Assembly (NCBI RefSeq): GCF_028829235.1
Contig: NZ_JAIWJY010000006.1
Location: forward strand, 178,371 to 242,370
DNA length: 64,000 nt
Direction of reading: 5' to 3'
From: Tenacibaculum larymnensis
GTDB taxonomy: Bacteria > Bacteroidota > Bacteroidia > Flavobacteriales > Flavobacteriaceae
Each line of letters starts with the position of its first letter. Within the stretch, counting starts at the first letter, position 1. The notes below the pieces were generated by a model. It was not told the DNA's origin. It saw only the letters and a list, made by a program, of their open reading frames with translations, and searched no databases. Below are positions 1-8,975 of this stretch, piece after piece. The translations under genes and the position numbers were made by a program.

Positions 1-367
1 TGTCAGATATTTTTGTTACTTGTTTAAAGTCTTTAGCAGAATTAATCCATTTGTTTTGCTTTCTATAATTATGTAACCTATCAATTTCCTCTATTGACAT
101 TCCTAATTGATAGCCTTTAAAATCTGTTATATAATTTGGGTTGAATGGATACAGTTTAGGTTTTCTTTTATTCTGCTCTATTCTTTTCAAACTATCAATG
201 GTATTCTGAAAAGCTATCAACTCATTTTTATTTAAAGCTTGTACTTCTTCTGAATAAAAATCTACATAAGTATACACAATTTGCAAGAAAACTATCGCAA
301 ACAATAAAAAGAAAACCCCATTTCGTTGGCGTTTGTTATACCAGAAATGGGGTTTAAGTATTTTCAT
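1..367 (-). CDS. Helix-hairpin-helix (ComEA-like) protein, 5' part only
   Basis: Only the first 122 codons lie in the window; the gene runs off the left edge. It begins MKILKPHFWYNKRQRNG, then has one membrane segment (about residues 17-36), a short coiled stretch, and from about residue 75 a PFNPNYITDFKGYQLG...IDRLHNYR segment that matches the helix-hairpin-helix repeats of Bacteroidota ComEA-like proteins. Such domains bind DNA non-specifically; a role in DNA uptake is inferred from family only. It lies 12 nt downstream of the symporter gene on the same strand. Its first 20 codons contain a strong terminator-like hairpin (see that entry). Family call fairly sure, function unsure. Confidence 0.7.
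   Translation of the reverse strand, partial: MKILKPHFWYNKRQRNGVFFLLFAIVFLQIVYTYVDFYSEEVQALNKNELIAFQNTIDSLKRIEQNKRKPKLYPFNPNYITDFKGYQLGMSIEEIDRLHNYRKQNKWINSAKDFKQVTKISD
300..355 (-). terminator. Intrinsic terminator inside the start of the HhH gene
   Basis: Perfect 12-bp inverted repeat (AAACCCCATTTC at 313-324, GAAATGGGGTTT at 344-355) followed on the minus strand by a T-rich run at 300-312. It begins about 25 nt after the symporter stop codon but lies inside codons 4-18 of the next gene, so transcription of that gene from the symporter promoter should be attenuated. Confidence 0.6.
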
Positions 368-379
368 TTGTTTTACTTC

Positions 380-2071
380 TTAGTCTTCTACTGCCTCCTT
401 TTTAAGATTAATAGCATCTAAATATCTTTTTAGTTGCTTTTTAACCACTGGCATCAATAAATATAAACCTACCATATTAGGGAATACCATTGCAAAAATC
501 ATTGCATCTGAGAAATCCCAAATAGACTTCATACTAGCCGCAGCTCCAATTACCACGAAAGTTAAGAATAAAATTTTATATGTTAAATCTGCTTTCTTAC
601 CTCTACCGAATAAAAATTTCCAAGATTGTAATCCGTAGTACGACCAAGAAATCATTGTAGAAACTGCAAATAACACCACTGCTACTGTTAAGAATACATT
701 TGAGAAAGGAATATAAGCTGCAAATGCTCTTGAAGTAATTCCTGCTCCTTCATAAGCTACACCATCAATAAATACTGATCCTGTTCCATCTCCTCCGTAT
801 TCAAAAGCTCCTCCGAAGTTAAAGATAATAATAACTAAAGCTGTCATTGTACATATTAATACTGTATCGATAAACGGCTCTAATAACGCTACTAAACCTT
901 CAGAAGCTGAATATTTTGTTTTTACAGCAGAGTGAGCAATAGAAGCCGATCCTGCTCCTGCTTCGTTTGAGAAAGCTGCTCTTTTAAATCCTACTAATAA
1001 AACACCAATAAATCCTCCAACACCAATTGCTGTTGGATTAAACGCCTCATTTATAATTAATGATATAGCATCGTCTATTAAAGAAAAATTAATTCCTAAA
1101 ATATAAAGACACGCTAATAAGTATAATAATGCCATGAAAGGAACTACTTTTTCTGTTACAGAAGCAATTCTCTTGATTCCCCCAATAATTATAATACCTA
1201 CTAAAATAGCTAATACAATACCTATAATAGCTCCTGCTGCTGTACTTTCTAAACCTAATAACTCTTTAATTACTATTGTTGCTTGGTTAGATTGTGCTGC
1301 ATTACCACCACCAAAAGAACCTCCAATACAGAAAACAGCAAATGCTCCTGCAGCAATTTTACCTAAAGTTGCAAAACCTTTTTCTTTTAATCCTTTAGAC
1401 AAGTAATACATAGGTCCTCCGTATACTGTTCCATCCTCACCTACATCTCGGTAGTGCACTCCTAGTGTACATTCAACAAATTTTGTTGACATACCAAGTA
1501 AACCACAAACTATCATCCAAAATGTTGCTCCTGGACCACCTAAAGCGATTGCTAACGCAACACCTGCAATGTTACCATTTCCAACCGTACCAGAAACTGC
1601 CGTTGCTAGCGCTTGGAAGTGAGATACCTCACCTTCATGGCTCTCATCACGAATAGTATCTTTTATATCTCCGTCAATTTCTAAATCACTATGTAAACTC
1701 TCTACATTTTCAATATGCTCCTCAATATCATCAACCTCATTCATATCTACTCCTTGAGCTATACCGTCTTCTCCATACAATACCTGTGCTCCATGTTTTT
1801 CTATATCCTCATATTTTCCTCTTACAACATTAATTGCAGTGAAAAAATGGCGGAAATTAGGAAACTTAAAATAAAGCGTAAAAAAAGCGGCACTAGCCAC
1901 TAACAAAATCAATACAAAAGGGGTTCCAAACACTTGAAAGAAAATCACACTACTAAAAAAATCAGAAATAGGCTTAAAAGCTTCATCTATTTGTTGGTCT
2001 AAACCTTTTTCCTGTGCAAATGTTAACATTGGCGTCATTAATAACAGCAATGCAAGTAGTTTTTTGTTCAT
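380..2071 (-). CDS. Alanine/glycine:cation symporter (AGCS family)
   Basis: Inner-membrane transporter predicted to import alanine or glycine with Na+ or H+. Many hydrophobic segments and the family-typical stretches GGPGATFWM, VYGGPMYYLSKG and FGGGNAAQSNQ are visible. Two features lengthen it to 563 residues: an N-terminal signal-peptide-like segment (MNKKLLALLLLMTPMLTFAQ) and an acidic hydrophilic insert at about residues 105-150 between the first membrane segment and the conserved GNGNIAGVA core. Both occur in Bacteroidota members as far as I recall. The downstream neighbour is the HhH gene, separated by a terminator-like hairpin. Substrate within the family cannot be read from sequence. 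Confidence 0.9.
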   Translation of the reverse strand: MNKKLLALLLLMTPMLTFAQEKGLDQQIDEAFKPISDFFSSVIFFQVFGTPFVLILLVASAAFFTLYFKFPNFRHFFTAINVVRGKYEDIEKHGAQVLYGEDGIAQGVDMNEVDDIEEHIENVESLHSDLEIDGDIKDTIRDESHEGEVSHFQALATAVSGTVGNGNIAGVALAIALGGPGATFWMIVCGLLGMSTKFVECTLGVHYRDVGEDGTVYGGPMYYLSKGLKEKGFATLGKIAAGAFAVFCIGGSFGGGNAAQSNQATIVIKELLGLESTAAGAIIGIVLAILVGIIIIGGIKRIASVTEKVVPFMALLYLLACLYILGINFSLIDDAISLIINEAFNPTAIGVGGFIGVLLVGFKRAAFSNEAGAGSASIAHSAVKTKYSASEGLVALLEPFIDTVLICTMTALVIIIFNFGGAFEYGGDGTGSVFIDGVAYEGAGITSRAFAAYIPFSNVFLTVAVVLFAVSTMISWSYYGLQSWKFLFGRGKKADLTYKILFLTFVVIGAAASMKSIWDFSDAMIFAMVFPNMVGLYLLMPVVKKQLKRYLDAINLKKEAVED

Positions 2072-2156
2072 AATATGTATTAGATTTTTGAATTAGTAGC
2101 CCGCAATATCATAAAAAAATGTACTTACAACAAGTTTTCGTTGTTAAATATAGTTT

Positions 2157-3056
2157 TTACGTTAGTTTTTCTTTAAATTTTTGTAAATCTTCTTGAAACG
2201 ATTTTGGGTTTAAGCCTAGATATTCCTTTGTTTTTATTAAATCAAAGCCAGTTATTGCTGGGCGTTTAGCTCTTTGACATAGAGTAGCTGTAGTAATTGG
2301 CTTTATTAGGTTTTTATTTAACTTAAAAACTTCTGCTATTTGCTGTGCTATTTCATAAATACTCAGCAAAGTATTCGACGACACATTAAAAACTCCAAGT
2401 GCTCGCTTATCAATTGAAAGCTTGCATGCTAGTGCCAAATCTTCGACATAAGTTGGCATACGAAACTGATCATTTACTATCGTTATTTCTTTTTCTTCTT
2501 CTAACATTTGTTTTACCCATAATACTATATTATTACGAGACATATCATATACTTTTCCATATACTAGTATCGTACGTAAAATAGTGTAATCTATTGTAGA
2601 CTTTGTTAAAACCTCTTCTGATTTTAGTTTTGAAATCCCATAATGACTTAACGGATTTGGAACGTCTGTTTCTTTATATGGACCGTTTTTACCATCAAAA
2701 ATAAAGTCAGTAGAAATATGAATTAAATGGGTATTATTTTCTTCTGCATAGTTTTTTAGGTACTGAACGACACCTATATTCAATTCATCACAAGCATCTT
2801 GATTTGTTTCACAAGCATCAACATTTGTCATTGCTGCTGTATTTACAATAACATCTGGCTTGTATTCAGTTAATTTTTCACGAAGTAACAATTCATCTGT
2901 AATATCTATAGAAACATAGTCAAAATCACTTCTTCCACTCCTATTCTCTCCTCTAGAAAAACCTATTACTTGATATTTTTCTTTCTCTTCTAATAAAAGG
3001 CTTACTAAAGTTTGCCCAAGCAAACCATTGCTTCCAGTTACAACAACTTTCTTCAT
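2157..3056 (-). CDS. RmlD-like NAD(P)-dependent sugar-nucleotide reductase
   Basis: 299-residue short-chain (extended SDR) protein. The Rossmann motif GSNGLLGQ is at residues 8-15, the ISTDFIFDG segment (RmlD-type ISTDYVFDG) near 110, and a YGISK catalytic YxxxK near 138. RmlD makes dTDP-L-rhamnose, but no rmlABC genes are nearby, so the substrate is open. It is the last gene of a four-gene operon; its ATG overlaps the stop of the potassium-channel gene as TAATG, implying translational coupling. Confidence 0.75.
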   Translation of the reverse strand: MKKVVVTGSNGLLGQTLVSLLLEEKEKYQVIGFSRGENRSGRSDFDYVSIDITDELLLREKLTEYKPDVIVNTAAMTNVDACETNQDACDELNIGVVQYLKNYAEENNTHLIHISTDFIFDGKNGPYKETDVPNPLSHYGISKLKSEEVLTKSTIDYTILRTILVYGKVYDMSRNNIVLWVKQMLEEEKEITIVNDQFRMPTYVEDLALACKLSIDKRALGVFNVSSNTLLSIYEIAQQIAEVFKLNKNLIKPITTATLCQRAKRPAITGFDLIKTKEYLGLNPKSFQEDLQKFKEKLT

Positions 3057-4060
3057 TAAAAAATTCTTCTAAGCGTTTCTATTTGTTCTGGTCGACCTAA
3101 AACGATTAAATTCCCTCCTGCTTCTAATTTTACAGATGCTTCTGGATTAATGATATAGTCTTTATCAGGAGTACGATATCCAATCACTGTGCATCCTGTT
3201 TTTTTTCTTAAATCTAAATCTAAAATTGTTTTGTCAATATATTTTTCAGGTAAACCATTAATAGCTACTTCTTCTAAATTTGCAGTAGTTTCACCCTCTA
3301 TAGTTAACCTATCAACAAACTCTATAACATCTGGGGTAACGACTAAAGAAGCCATGTGTGAACCTCCTAACTTATCAGGCATAATTACATTATCTGCTCC
3401 TGCAATTTTCAACTTACTATACGAAGTTTCTTTTGATGCTCTACTTATTATTTTACAATCTTTATTTAATTGTTTTGCTGTTAACACTACAAACAAGTTA
3501 TCGGCATCAGAAGGTAAAGCAATTATTAAATTTTTAGCATTCATAATACCAGCTCTTAACAATGTTTCGTCAAGCGTTGCATCTCCTTGAATAGTTAACA
3601 CTCCTTTTTCATCCAGTTGTCTAGCTATTCCCTCAAACTTTTCAACTACAACTATTTGCTTCTTGTAATTTTTTAACTTTGAAATAGCTTGTTTACCATT
3701 TCTTCCGTAACCACACACAATTGTGTGACCTCGTAATTGTTCTATTTGTTTTTGCACTTTTTTTACTTTTAGTTGATGAAAAAATTGCCCACTAATTAAA
3801 TATTCTGAAAATGAAGAAACCGCGTAACCAAAAATAAATAAACTAGATATTATTAGCCCTATGGTAAATAACTTTTCACCTGTACCAAAAGGGTGTACTT
3901 CACCAAAGCCAATAGTACTTATGGTTATAATTGTCATATATAAGGCATCTATTAAAGAGTACCCAAAAAACACTATATAACCCAACATTCCTACTGAAAC
4001 AATTAGTACAGAATAAGTTATAGCTTTATATAATCTTGACTTAAATACGGTATTTATCAT
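3056..4060 (-). CDS. Potassium channel with RCK (TrkA-N/TrkA-C) domain
   Basis: 334 residues. Two membrane helices (about 14-35 and 62-88) flank a pore loop with the selectivity filter TIGFGEV in place of the usual TVGYGD. A cytoplasmic RCK domain follows, with the nucleotide-binding motif GYGRNGKQA at about 117 and a C-terminal TrkA-C lobe (ASVKLEAGGNLIVLG). MthK-type architecture: gated K+ flux controlled by ligand binding to the RCK ring. It overlaps both neighbours (4 nt with the PspC gene, 1 nt with the RmlD-like gene), so it is part of a coupled operon. Confidence 0.88.
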   Translation of the reverse strand: MINTVFKSRLYKAITYSVLIVSVGMLGYIVFFGYSLIDALYMTIITISTIGFGEVHPFGTGEKLFTIGLIISSLFIFGYAVSSFSEYLISGQFFHQLKVKKVQKQIEQLRGHTIVCGYGRNGKQAISKLKNYKKQIVVVEKFEGIARQLDEKGVLTIQGDATLDETLLRAGIMNAKNLIIALPSDADNLFVVLTAKQLNKDCKIISRASKETSYSKLKIAGADNVIMPDKLGGSHMASLVVTPDVIEFVDRLTIEGETTANLEEVAINGLPEKYIDKTILDLDLRKKTGCTVIGYRTPDKDYIINPEASVKLEAGGNLIVLGRPEQIETLRRIF

Positions 4061-4284
4061 AAATCGAAAACAGAAGTTCTTTTAGTGTAAATCATATCCT
4101 TTAAACGCAGTAAAAATGCCATAGTTAAATACAAACCGAAAGACAAACCTACTGTTACAAATGATATGTATATAAAAAACAGACGTACATTGGTAGCTCG
4201 CATACCTAAACGGTCTGCAAACCTCGAAGACACGTTAAAACCATGTCGTTCAAAAAAATGTCGTACAGAATGGATAAATTTCAT
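4057..4284 (-). CDS. PspC-domain small membrane protein
   Basis: 75 residues. The stretch FNVSSRFADRLGMRATNVRL followed by a hydrophobic helix pair (IYISFVTVGLSFGLYLTMAF) and a basic tail is the stand-alone PspC form seen in Flavobacteriaceae. PspC proteins are linked to envelope stress in other phyla; the role here is not known. Its start overlaps the stop of the upstream methyltransferase gene (TAATG), and its 3' end overlaps the potassium-channel gene by 4 nt. Confidence 0.8.
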   Translation of the reverse strand: MKFIHSVRHFFERHGFNVSSRFADRLGMRATNVRLFFIYISFVTVGLSFGLYLTMAFLLRLKDMIYTKRTSVFDL

Positions 4285-5147
4285 TACACTATTTTTTTCA
4301 AGATATAAAAATTCTCATTTAAAATTAAATCTTTTTCTAACTTCACTTCATTATTATATTTTTCTGAGAGACTAAAATAATCTTGATGATTTAACAAATC
4401 ATAACTTTTGTTCTCAACATAAAAATCATCTTCGATTGTTTGCCAATCTGATGCTTCAGTTTTCACCATTTCATTATTACAAAAGTCGAGTAATTTTTTA
4501 AACCCTTTAGATTTTTTTAAATCTTTTTGAAATGAAGCACTTCCTATATAATCTCCTTTTCTTTGTAATATCGAGAAAAAATCAAAAAGTTTATCGGTAT
4601 CTTTTCTTGACAGAAAAAACAATACTCCCTCTATTAAAACAAATGAAGTTTTGTTTTTTACAATAGGTTTTATTCTTTCTAGTAAATCCTCAACATAATC
4701 TTCACTAAAATCAACTCCTACATAATGAATTGTTCTATTTGGTAGTTCTCCTTTTTTTTGAAATTCTTTTATCCTCTCTTCCTTATAATCAATAATTTCT
4801 TTTTTATCAATTTCAATATTGATTATACTTTTATCCAACAAAAACGGATACATACTAAAACCTGATCCAAAATTAACAACTACGGCTGGTTTTAACCTTT
4901 CAATCTCCTCTAGAAAAAACCTATTTCTTAAACAATGAGCTGAAACTTCTTCTTCACAAACGTTATTAAGATATTTTTCCACTAACTCGTCAGTCCGAGA
5001 GTTATTCCAAAGCTTTGCATACATATCTCTACTTAACTCAGCATTTAAAGATCTAAATGTTGATGTAACAAACGCTGTTTCATGTATTTCTATTCCTAGG
5101 CCACTCATTAATACGCAAGATACTATTTTCAACTTATTTGTTAACAA
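4284..5147 (-). CDS. LCM-family SAM-dependent methyltransferase
   Basis: 287 residues. The segment VVNFGSGFSMYPFLL (SAM motif I region), the acidic INIEIDKKEII loop and FVLIEGVLFFL fit the leucine carboxyl methyltransferase / polyketide-type O-methyltransferase family. Substrate is not predictable. The true start may be the internal Met14 (MSGLGIEIHE), because the first 13 residues look non-conserved. First gene of the overlapping operon 5147-2157, divergent from uvrA with a 60-nt gap. Confidence 0.72.
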   Translation of the reverse strand: MLTNKLKIVSCVLMSGLGIEIHETAFVTSTFRSLNAELSRDMYAKLWNNSRTDELVEKYLNNVCEEEVSAHCLRNRFFLEEIERLKPAVVVNFGSGFSMYPFLLDKSIINIEIDKKEIIDYKEERIKEFQKKGELPNRTIHYVGVDFSEDYVEDLLERIKPIVKNKTSFVLIEGVLFFLSRKDTDKLFDFFSILQRKGDYIGSASFQKDLKKSKGFKKLLDFCNNEMVKTEASDWQTIEDDFYVENKSYDLLNHQDYFSLSEKYNNEVKLEKDLILNENFYILKKIV

Positions 5148-5176
5148 TGGTTACTTTAAAATAAATTTGGTTTTGG

Positions 5177-5184
5177 TAACTTTG
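5177..5184 (+). promoter_or_regulatory. Candidate -7 promoter element of uvrA
   Basis: TAACTTTG matches the Bacteroidota primary-sigma -7 consensus TAnnTTTG, 24 nt before the uvrA start. No clear -33 TTG at the usual spacing was found. Confidence 0.5.
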
Positions 5185-5207
5185 CTGTTTTTGGTAAAAT
5201 CCTCACT

Positions 5208-8033
5208 TTGAAAGAACAAGAATACATAGAAGTTTACGGAGCACGCGCTCATAATTTAAAAAACATTGATATTAAAATTCCTCGTGAAAAACTAGTTGTA
5301 ATTACTGGTTTGAGTGGAAGTGGAAAGTCTTCTTTGGCTTTTGACACCATTTATGCTGAGGGACAACGTCGTTATATTGAAACGTTTTCTGCTTATGCTC
5401 GTCAGTTTTTAGGAGGATTAGAACGTCCTGATGTTGATAAAATAGATGGACTTTCTCCTGTAATTTCTATTGAACAAAAAACTACTAATAAAAGTCCACG
5501 TTCTACAGTAGGTACTATTACTGAAATTTATGATTTTCTCCGTTTATTATTTTCTCGAGCAGCAGATGCTTACTCATACAACACAGGCGAGAAAATGGTT
5601 AGCTATTCTGACGAACAAATCAGAAATTTAATCTTAAAAGATTTTGACGGAAAGCGCATTGCTATTCTTGCACCTTTAATTAAATCGAGAAAAGGACATT
5701 ACCGTGAATTATTCGAACAAATTTCTAAACAAGGTTTTGTTCGTGTTCGTGTGGATGGTGAAATTCGTGAGATTGAAAAAGGCATGAAACTCGATCGTTA
5801 CAAAACACACGATATTGAAGTGGTTATTGATCGTTTAGTTGTAAATAACACCGCAGAAAAACGTTTAGAAGAAACTATAAAAACTGCTTTATACACTGGC
5901 GACAATATCTTAATGGTGATTGATGTTGATGATGAAAAACCACGTTATTTTAGCCGTGAACTTATGTGTCCTTCCACGGGAATCGCTTACCCTAACCCAG
6001 AACCTAACACTTTTTCGTTCAATTCACCAAAAGGAGCTTGTTCTAAGTGTAATGGACTAGGAATTACAAATGAAATAAATCATCAAAAAGTAATCCCAGA
6101 CAGTAGTATTTCTATTAAAAATGGAGGAATAGCTCCCCTAGGCGAACAAAAAAATAGTTGGATTTTCAAACAACTTCAAACTATTGCTGAACGCTATAGT
6201 TTTAAGTTAACCGACCCTATAAAAAGTATTCCAAAAGAAGCTATGGAGATTATTCTTCATGGCGGAAAAGAAAAGTTTGAAATACAGTCAAAAACTGCTG
6301 GTGTTACCAGAAATTATGAAATTGATTTTGAAGGAATCATTGCCTTTATTGAAAATCAATACAAAAACTCAGAAAGCACTTCCATAAAACGTTGGGCTAA
6401 AGGTTTTATGGATGAAGTTTCTTGTTCTTCCTGTGATGGAAAGCGCTTAAAAAAAGAAGCACTTCATTTTAAAATTACCGATAAAAATATTAGTGACTTA
6501 GCGCAAATGGATGTGCTAGAATTAGCCAGCTGGTTCAAGAATGTAGATAAAAAACTATCAGAAAAACAATTAACTATTGCTGCTGAAATTTTAAAAGAAA
6601 TACGCACTCGAATTCAGTTTTTGTTAGATGTAGGACTAGATTATTTAACATTAGACCGTACATCAAAATCACTATCTGGTGGAGAAGCACAACGTATCCG
6701 ACTTGCAACACAAATAGGTTCACAGCTAGTTGGTGTTTTATATATTTTAGATGAACCTAGTATTGGCTTACATCAACGCGATAACCAAAAATTAATTGAT
6801 TCTCTAATCAAACTTCGTGATGTTGGTAATTCTGTTTTAGTGGTTGAACACGATGAAGACATGATTAAAAACGCTGACTTTGTCCTAGACATTGGCCCGG
6901 GCGCTGGCCGACATGGTGGAGAAATTGTTAGTGAAGGTAATTTTGACGATTTAAAAAGTCATGATACCCTTACTGCTGATTATTTATCTGGAAGAAAAGT
7001 AATTGAAGTTCCTAAAAAACGTCGTGAAGGAAACGGAAAAACAATTTCTTTAAAAGGTGCTTCTGGAAACAACTTAAAAAATGTTTCTGTTGAGTTTCCT
7101 TTAGGTAAAATGATTTGTGTTACTGGCGTTTCAGGTAGTGGTAAATCTACTTTAATTAACGAAACCCTCTACCCTATTTTAAATACTCATATTTATCGAG
7201 CAGTAAAAAAACCAATGCCTTATAAAAAAATTGAAGGTTTAGAGCATATTGATAAAGTAATTGATATTGATCAATCTCCTATTGGTAGAACTCCTCGTTC
7301 AAATCCCGCTACTTACACTGGAGTCTTTAGTGAAATACGAAGTTTATTTGCAAAAACTCCAGAAGCTTCAATTCGAGGTTATAAACCAGGCCGTTTTAGT
7401 TTTAATGTAAAAGGAGGACGCTGTGAAACTTGTCAAGGAGGTGGTGTTCGTGTTATTGAAATGAATTTCTTACCAGATGTTCATGTAGAATGCGAAACCT
7501 GTCAAGGAAAACGTTTTAATCGAGAAACATTAGAAATTCGCTATAAAGGAAAATCTATTTCTGATATTTTAGAAATGACAATTAATGAAGCTACAGCATT
7601 TTTTGAGCATATCCCTAAAATATACAGAAAACTAAAAACAATTAAAGATGTTGGTTTAGGTTACATTACACTCGGACAACAATCTACTACCCTCTCTGGT
7701 GGTGAAGCGCAACGTATTAAATTAGCTTCAGAACTTTCAAAAAGAGATACTGGAAATACTTTTTATATTTTAGATGAACCAACTACCGGTCTTCATTTTG
7801 AAGATATTCGTGTATTAATGGATGTTTTAAACAAATTAGCAGATAAAGGAAACACTGTCTTAATAATTGAGCATAATTTAGATGTTATCAAACTAGCCGA
7901 TTATATTATAGATATAGGTATGGAAGGTGGTAAAAAAGGCGGTAAAGTACTTACTTTTGGGACTCCTGAAGAAGTTTCTGAACACAAAAAAAGCTACACT
8001 GCAAAATTCTTAAAAAAAGAGTTAAAAAAATAA
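5208..8033 (+). CDS. uvrA: Excinuclease ABC subunit A
   Basis: DNA damage recognition ATPase of nucleotide excision repair. 941 residues, normal length. Two ABC modules are visible: Walker A GLSGSGKSSLAF near residue 33 and GVSGSGKSTLIN near 640, signature motifs LSGGEAQRIRLA near 485 and LSGGEAQRIKLA near 828, and two zinc modules (CSKCNG...CSSCDGKR and CETCQGGG...CETCQGKR). The start is TTG, chosen because KEQEYIEVYGARAHNLKNID is the normal UvrA N-terminus and no in-frame ATG lies upstream. Confidence 0.98.
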   Translation: MKEQEYIEVYGARAHNLKNIDIKIPREKLVVITGLSGSGKSSLAFDTIYAEGQRRYIETFSAYARQFLGGLERPDVDKIDGLSPVISIEQKTTNKSPRSTVGTITEIYDFLRLLFSRAADAYSYNTGEKMVSYSDEQIRNLILKDFDGKRIAILAPLIKSRKGHYRELFEQISKQGFVRVRVDGEIREIEKGMKLDRYKTHDIEVVIDRLVVNNTAEKRLEETIKTALYTGDNILMVIDVDDEKPRYFSRELMCPSTGIAYPNPEPNTFSFNSPKGACSKCNGLGITNEINHQKVIPDSSISIKNGGIAPLGEQKNSWIFKQLQTIAERYSFKLTDPIKSIPKEAMEIILHGGKEKFEIQSKTAGVTRNYEIDFEGIIAFIENQYKNSESTSIKRWAKGFMDEVSCSSCDGKRLKKEALHFKITDKNISDLAQMDVLELASWFKNVDKKLSEKQLTIAAEILKEIRTRIQFLLDVGLDYLTLDRTSKSLSGGEAQRIRLATQIGSQLVGVLYILDEPSIGLHQRDNQKLIDSLIKLRDVGNSVLVVEHDEDMIKNADFVLDIGPGAGRHGGEIVSEGNFDDLKSHDTLTADYLSGRKVIEVPKKRREGNGKTISLKGASGNNLKNVSVEFPLGKMICVTGVSGSGKSTLINETLYPILNTHIYRAVKKPMPYKKIEGLEHIDKVIDIDQSPIGRTPRSNPATYTGVFSEIRSLFAKTPEASIRGYKPGRFSFNVKGGRCETCQGGGVRVIEMNFLPDVHVECETCQGKRFNRETLEIRYKGKSISDILEMTINEATAFFEHIPKIYRKLKTIKDVGLGYITLGQQSTTLSGGEAQRIKLASELSKRDTGNTFYILDEPTTGLHFEDIRVLMDVLNKLADKGNTVLIIEHNLDVIKLADYIIDIGMEGGKKGGKVLTFGTPEEVSEHKKSYTAKFLKKELKK

Positions 8034-8172
8034 AATTACAATATTTCTCATCAATAGATAATTTATTTTATACATATTTTTTTTGATTTTAAATTAGTTT
8101 ATATAAATTTATGAGCTGATTTTTTGAATAAAAGAATCAATTAAATAGTATTCCCCCCGAAATTATTTAAAC

Positions 8173-8856
8173 ATGAGAAAAGAAAAACAATCTGCCTTAT
8201 TAGCGGATAATTGCCCGCTTATTTGCGAAACGTATAAGAACATAATATCTAAAATAGCTAGATTAAACCCAAATTTTAATTTTAACACGGACATTACCTA
8301 TAATTGTAATGGAGCTTACGATATTATAAAAAAGACAATTGAAAAAGAAACCTCTCTAAACTTTGTTGTTTTAGATTTAAAACTTTCACCTGCTAAGAAC
8401 AGAAAAATTTTATCCGGTGAAGATTTAGGCCTTTTAATCAGGAAACTACTTCCAAGTACAAAACTTATTGTTTCAACTGATTGTAATGACAACTATAGAA
8501 TTCACAATATATTTAAAAGCTTAAACCCTGAAGGTTTTCTTGTTAAAAGTGATCTAACTTCAAAAGAGTTAAAAAACGCTATAAAAAATGTAACAAACAA
8601 TATTCCTTATTATAGTAAAACTGTTTTAAGCCTTTTGAGAAAAGAAGTTTCTAATAACTTCTCTATTGATTCAATAGACCGACAAATTCTATATGAACTT
8701 TCATTGGGTTCTAAAATGAAAGACATGCCTAATTACATACCACTTTCTGCAGCTAGTATTGAAAAGCGAAAACGACATTTAAAGAAAATATTTAACGTTA
8801 AAGCTAAAGGAGACAGAGAGTTAATATTAGTAGCCAAAGAAAAGGGATTCATTTAA
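8173..8856 (+). CDS. LuxR-type response regulator of the peptide island
   Basis: 227 residues. The N-terminal receiver domain has the phospho-acceptor Asp in FVVLDLKLSP and the conserved Lys in GFLVKSDL; the acidic pocket is reduced (LLADN). A C-terminal helix-turn-helix (about 165-227, SIDRQILYELSLGSKMKDMP...IEKRKRHLKKIF) resembles the GerE/LuxR class. No histidine kinase is adjacent. Position directly ahead of the disulfide-maturation gene and the 21 precursor genes suggests it regulates the island, which is inference. What it binds is unknown. Confidence 0.75.
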   Translation: MRKEKQSALLADNCPLICETYKNIISKIARLNPNFNFNTDITYNCNGAYDIIKKTIEKETSLNFVVLDLKLSPAKNRKILSGEDLGLLIRKLLPSTKLIVSTDCNDNYRIHNIFKSLNPEGFLVKSDLTSKELKNAIKNVTNNIPYYSKTVLSLLRKEVSNNFSIDSIDRQILYELSLGSKMKDMPNYIPLSAASIEKRKRHLKKIFNVKAKGDRELILVAKEKGFI

Positions 8857-8878
8857 AAAAATAAAAACTACGGTTTTT

Positions 8879-8903
8879 CCATACTTTTTTTATGGTTTTT
8901 TTT
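8879..8903 (+). terminator. Weak terminator after the regulator gene
   Basis: CCATA (8879-8883) and TATGG (8891-8895) around a T-rich loop, followed by eight T. Short stem, so only moderate support. Confidence 0.35.
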
Positions 8904-8975
8904 ACAAAAAAATAATTATCAACATATAGCTTTGGGAAGATTTAAAATAGCTATCCTTAAAAAACTTATTTACTT

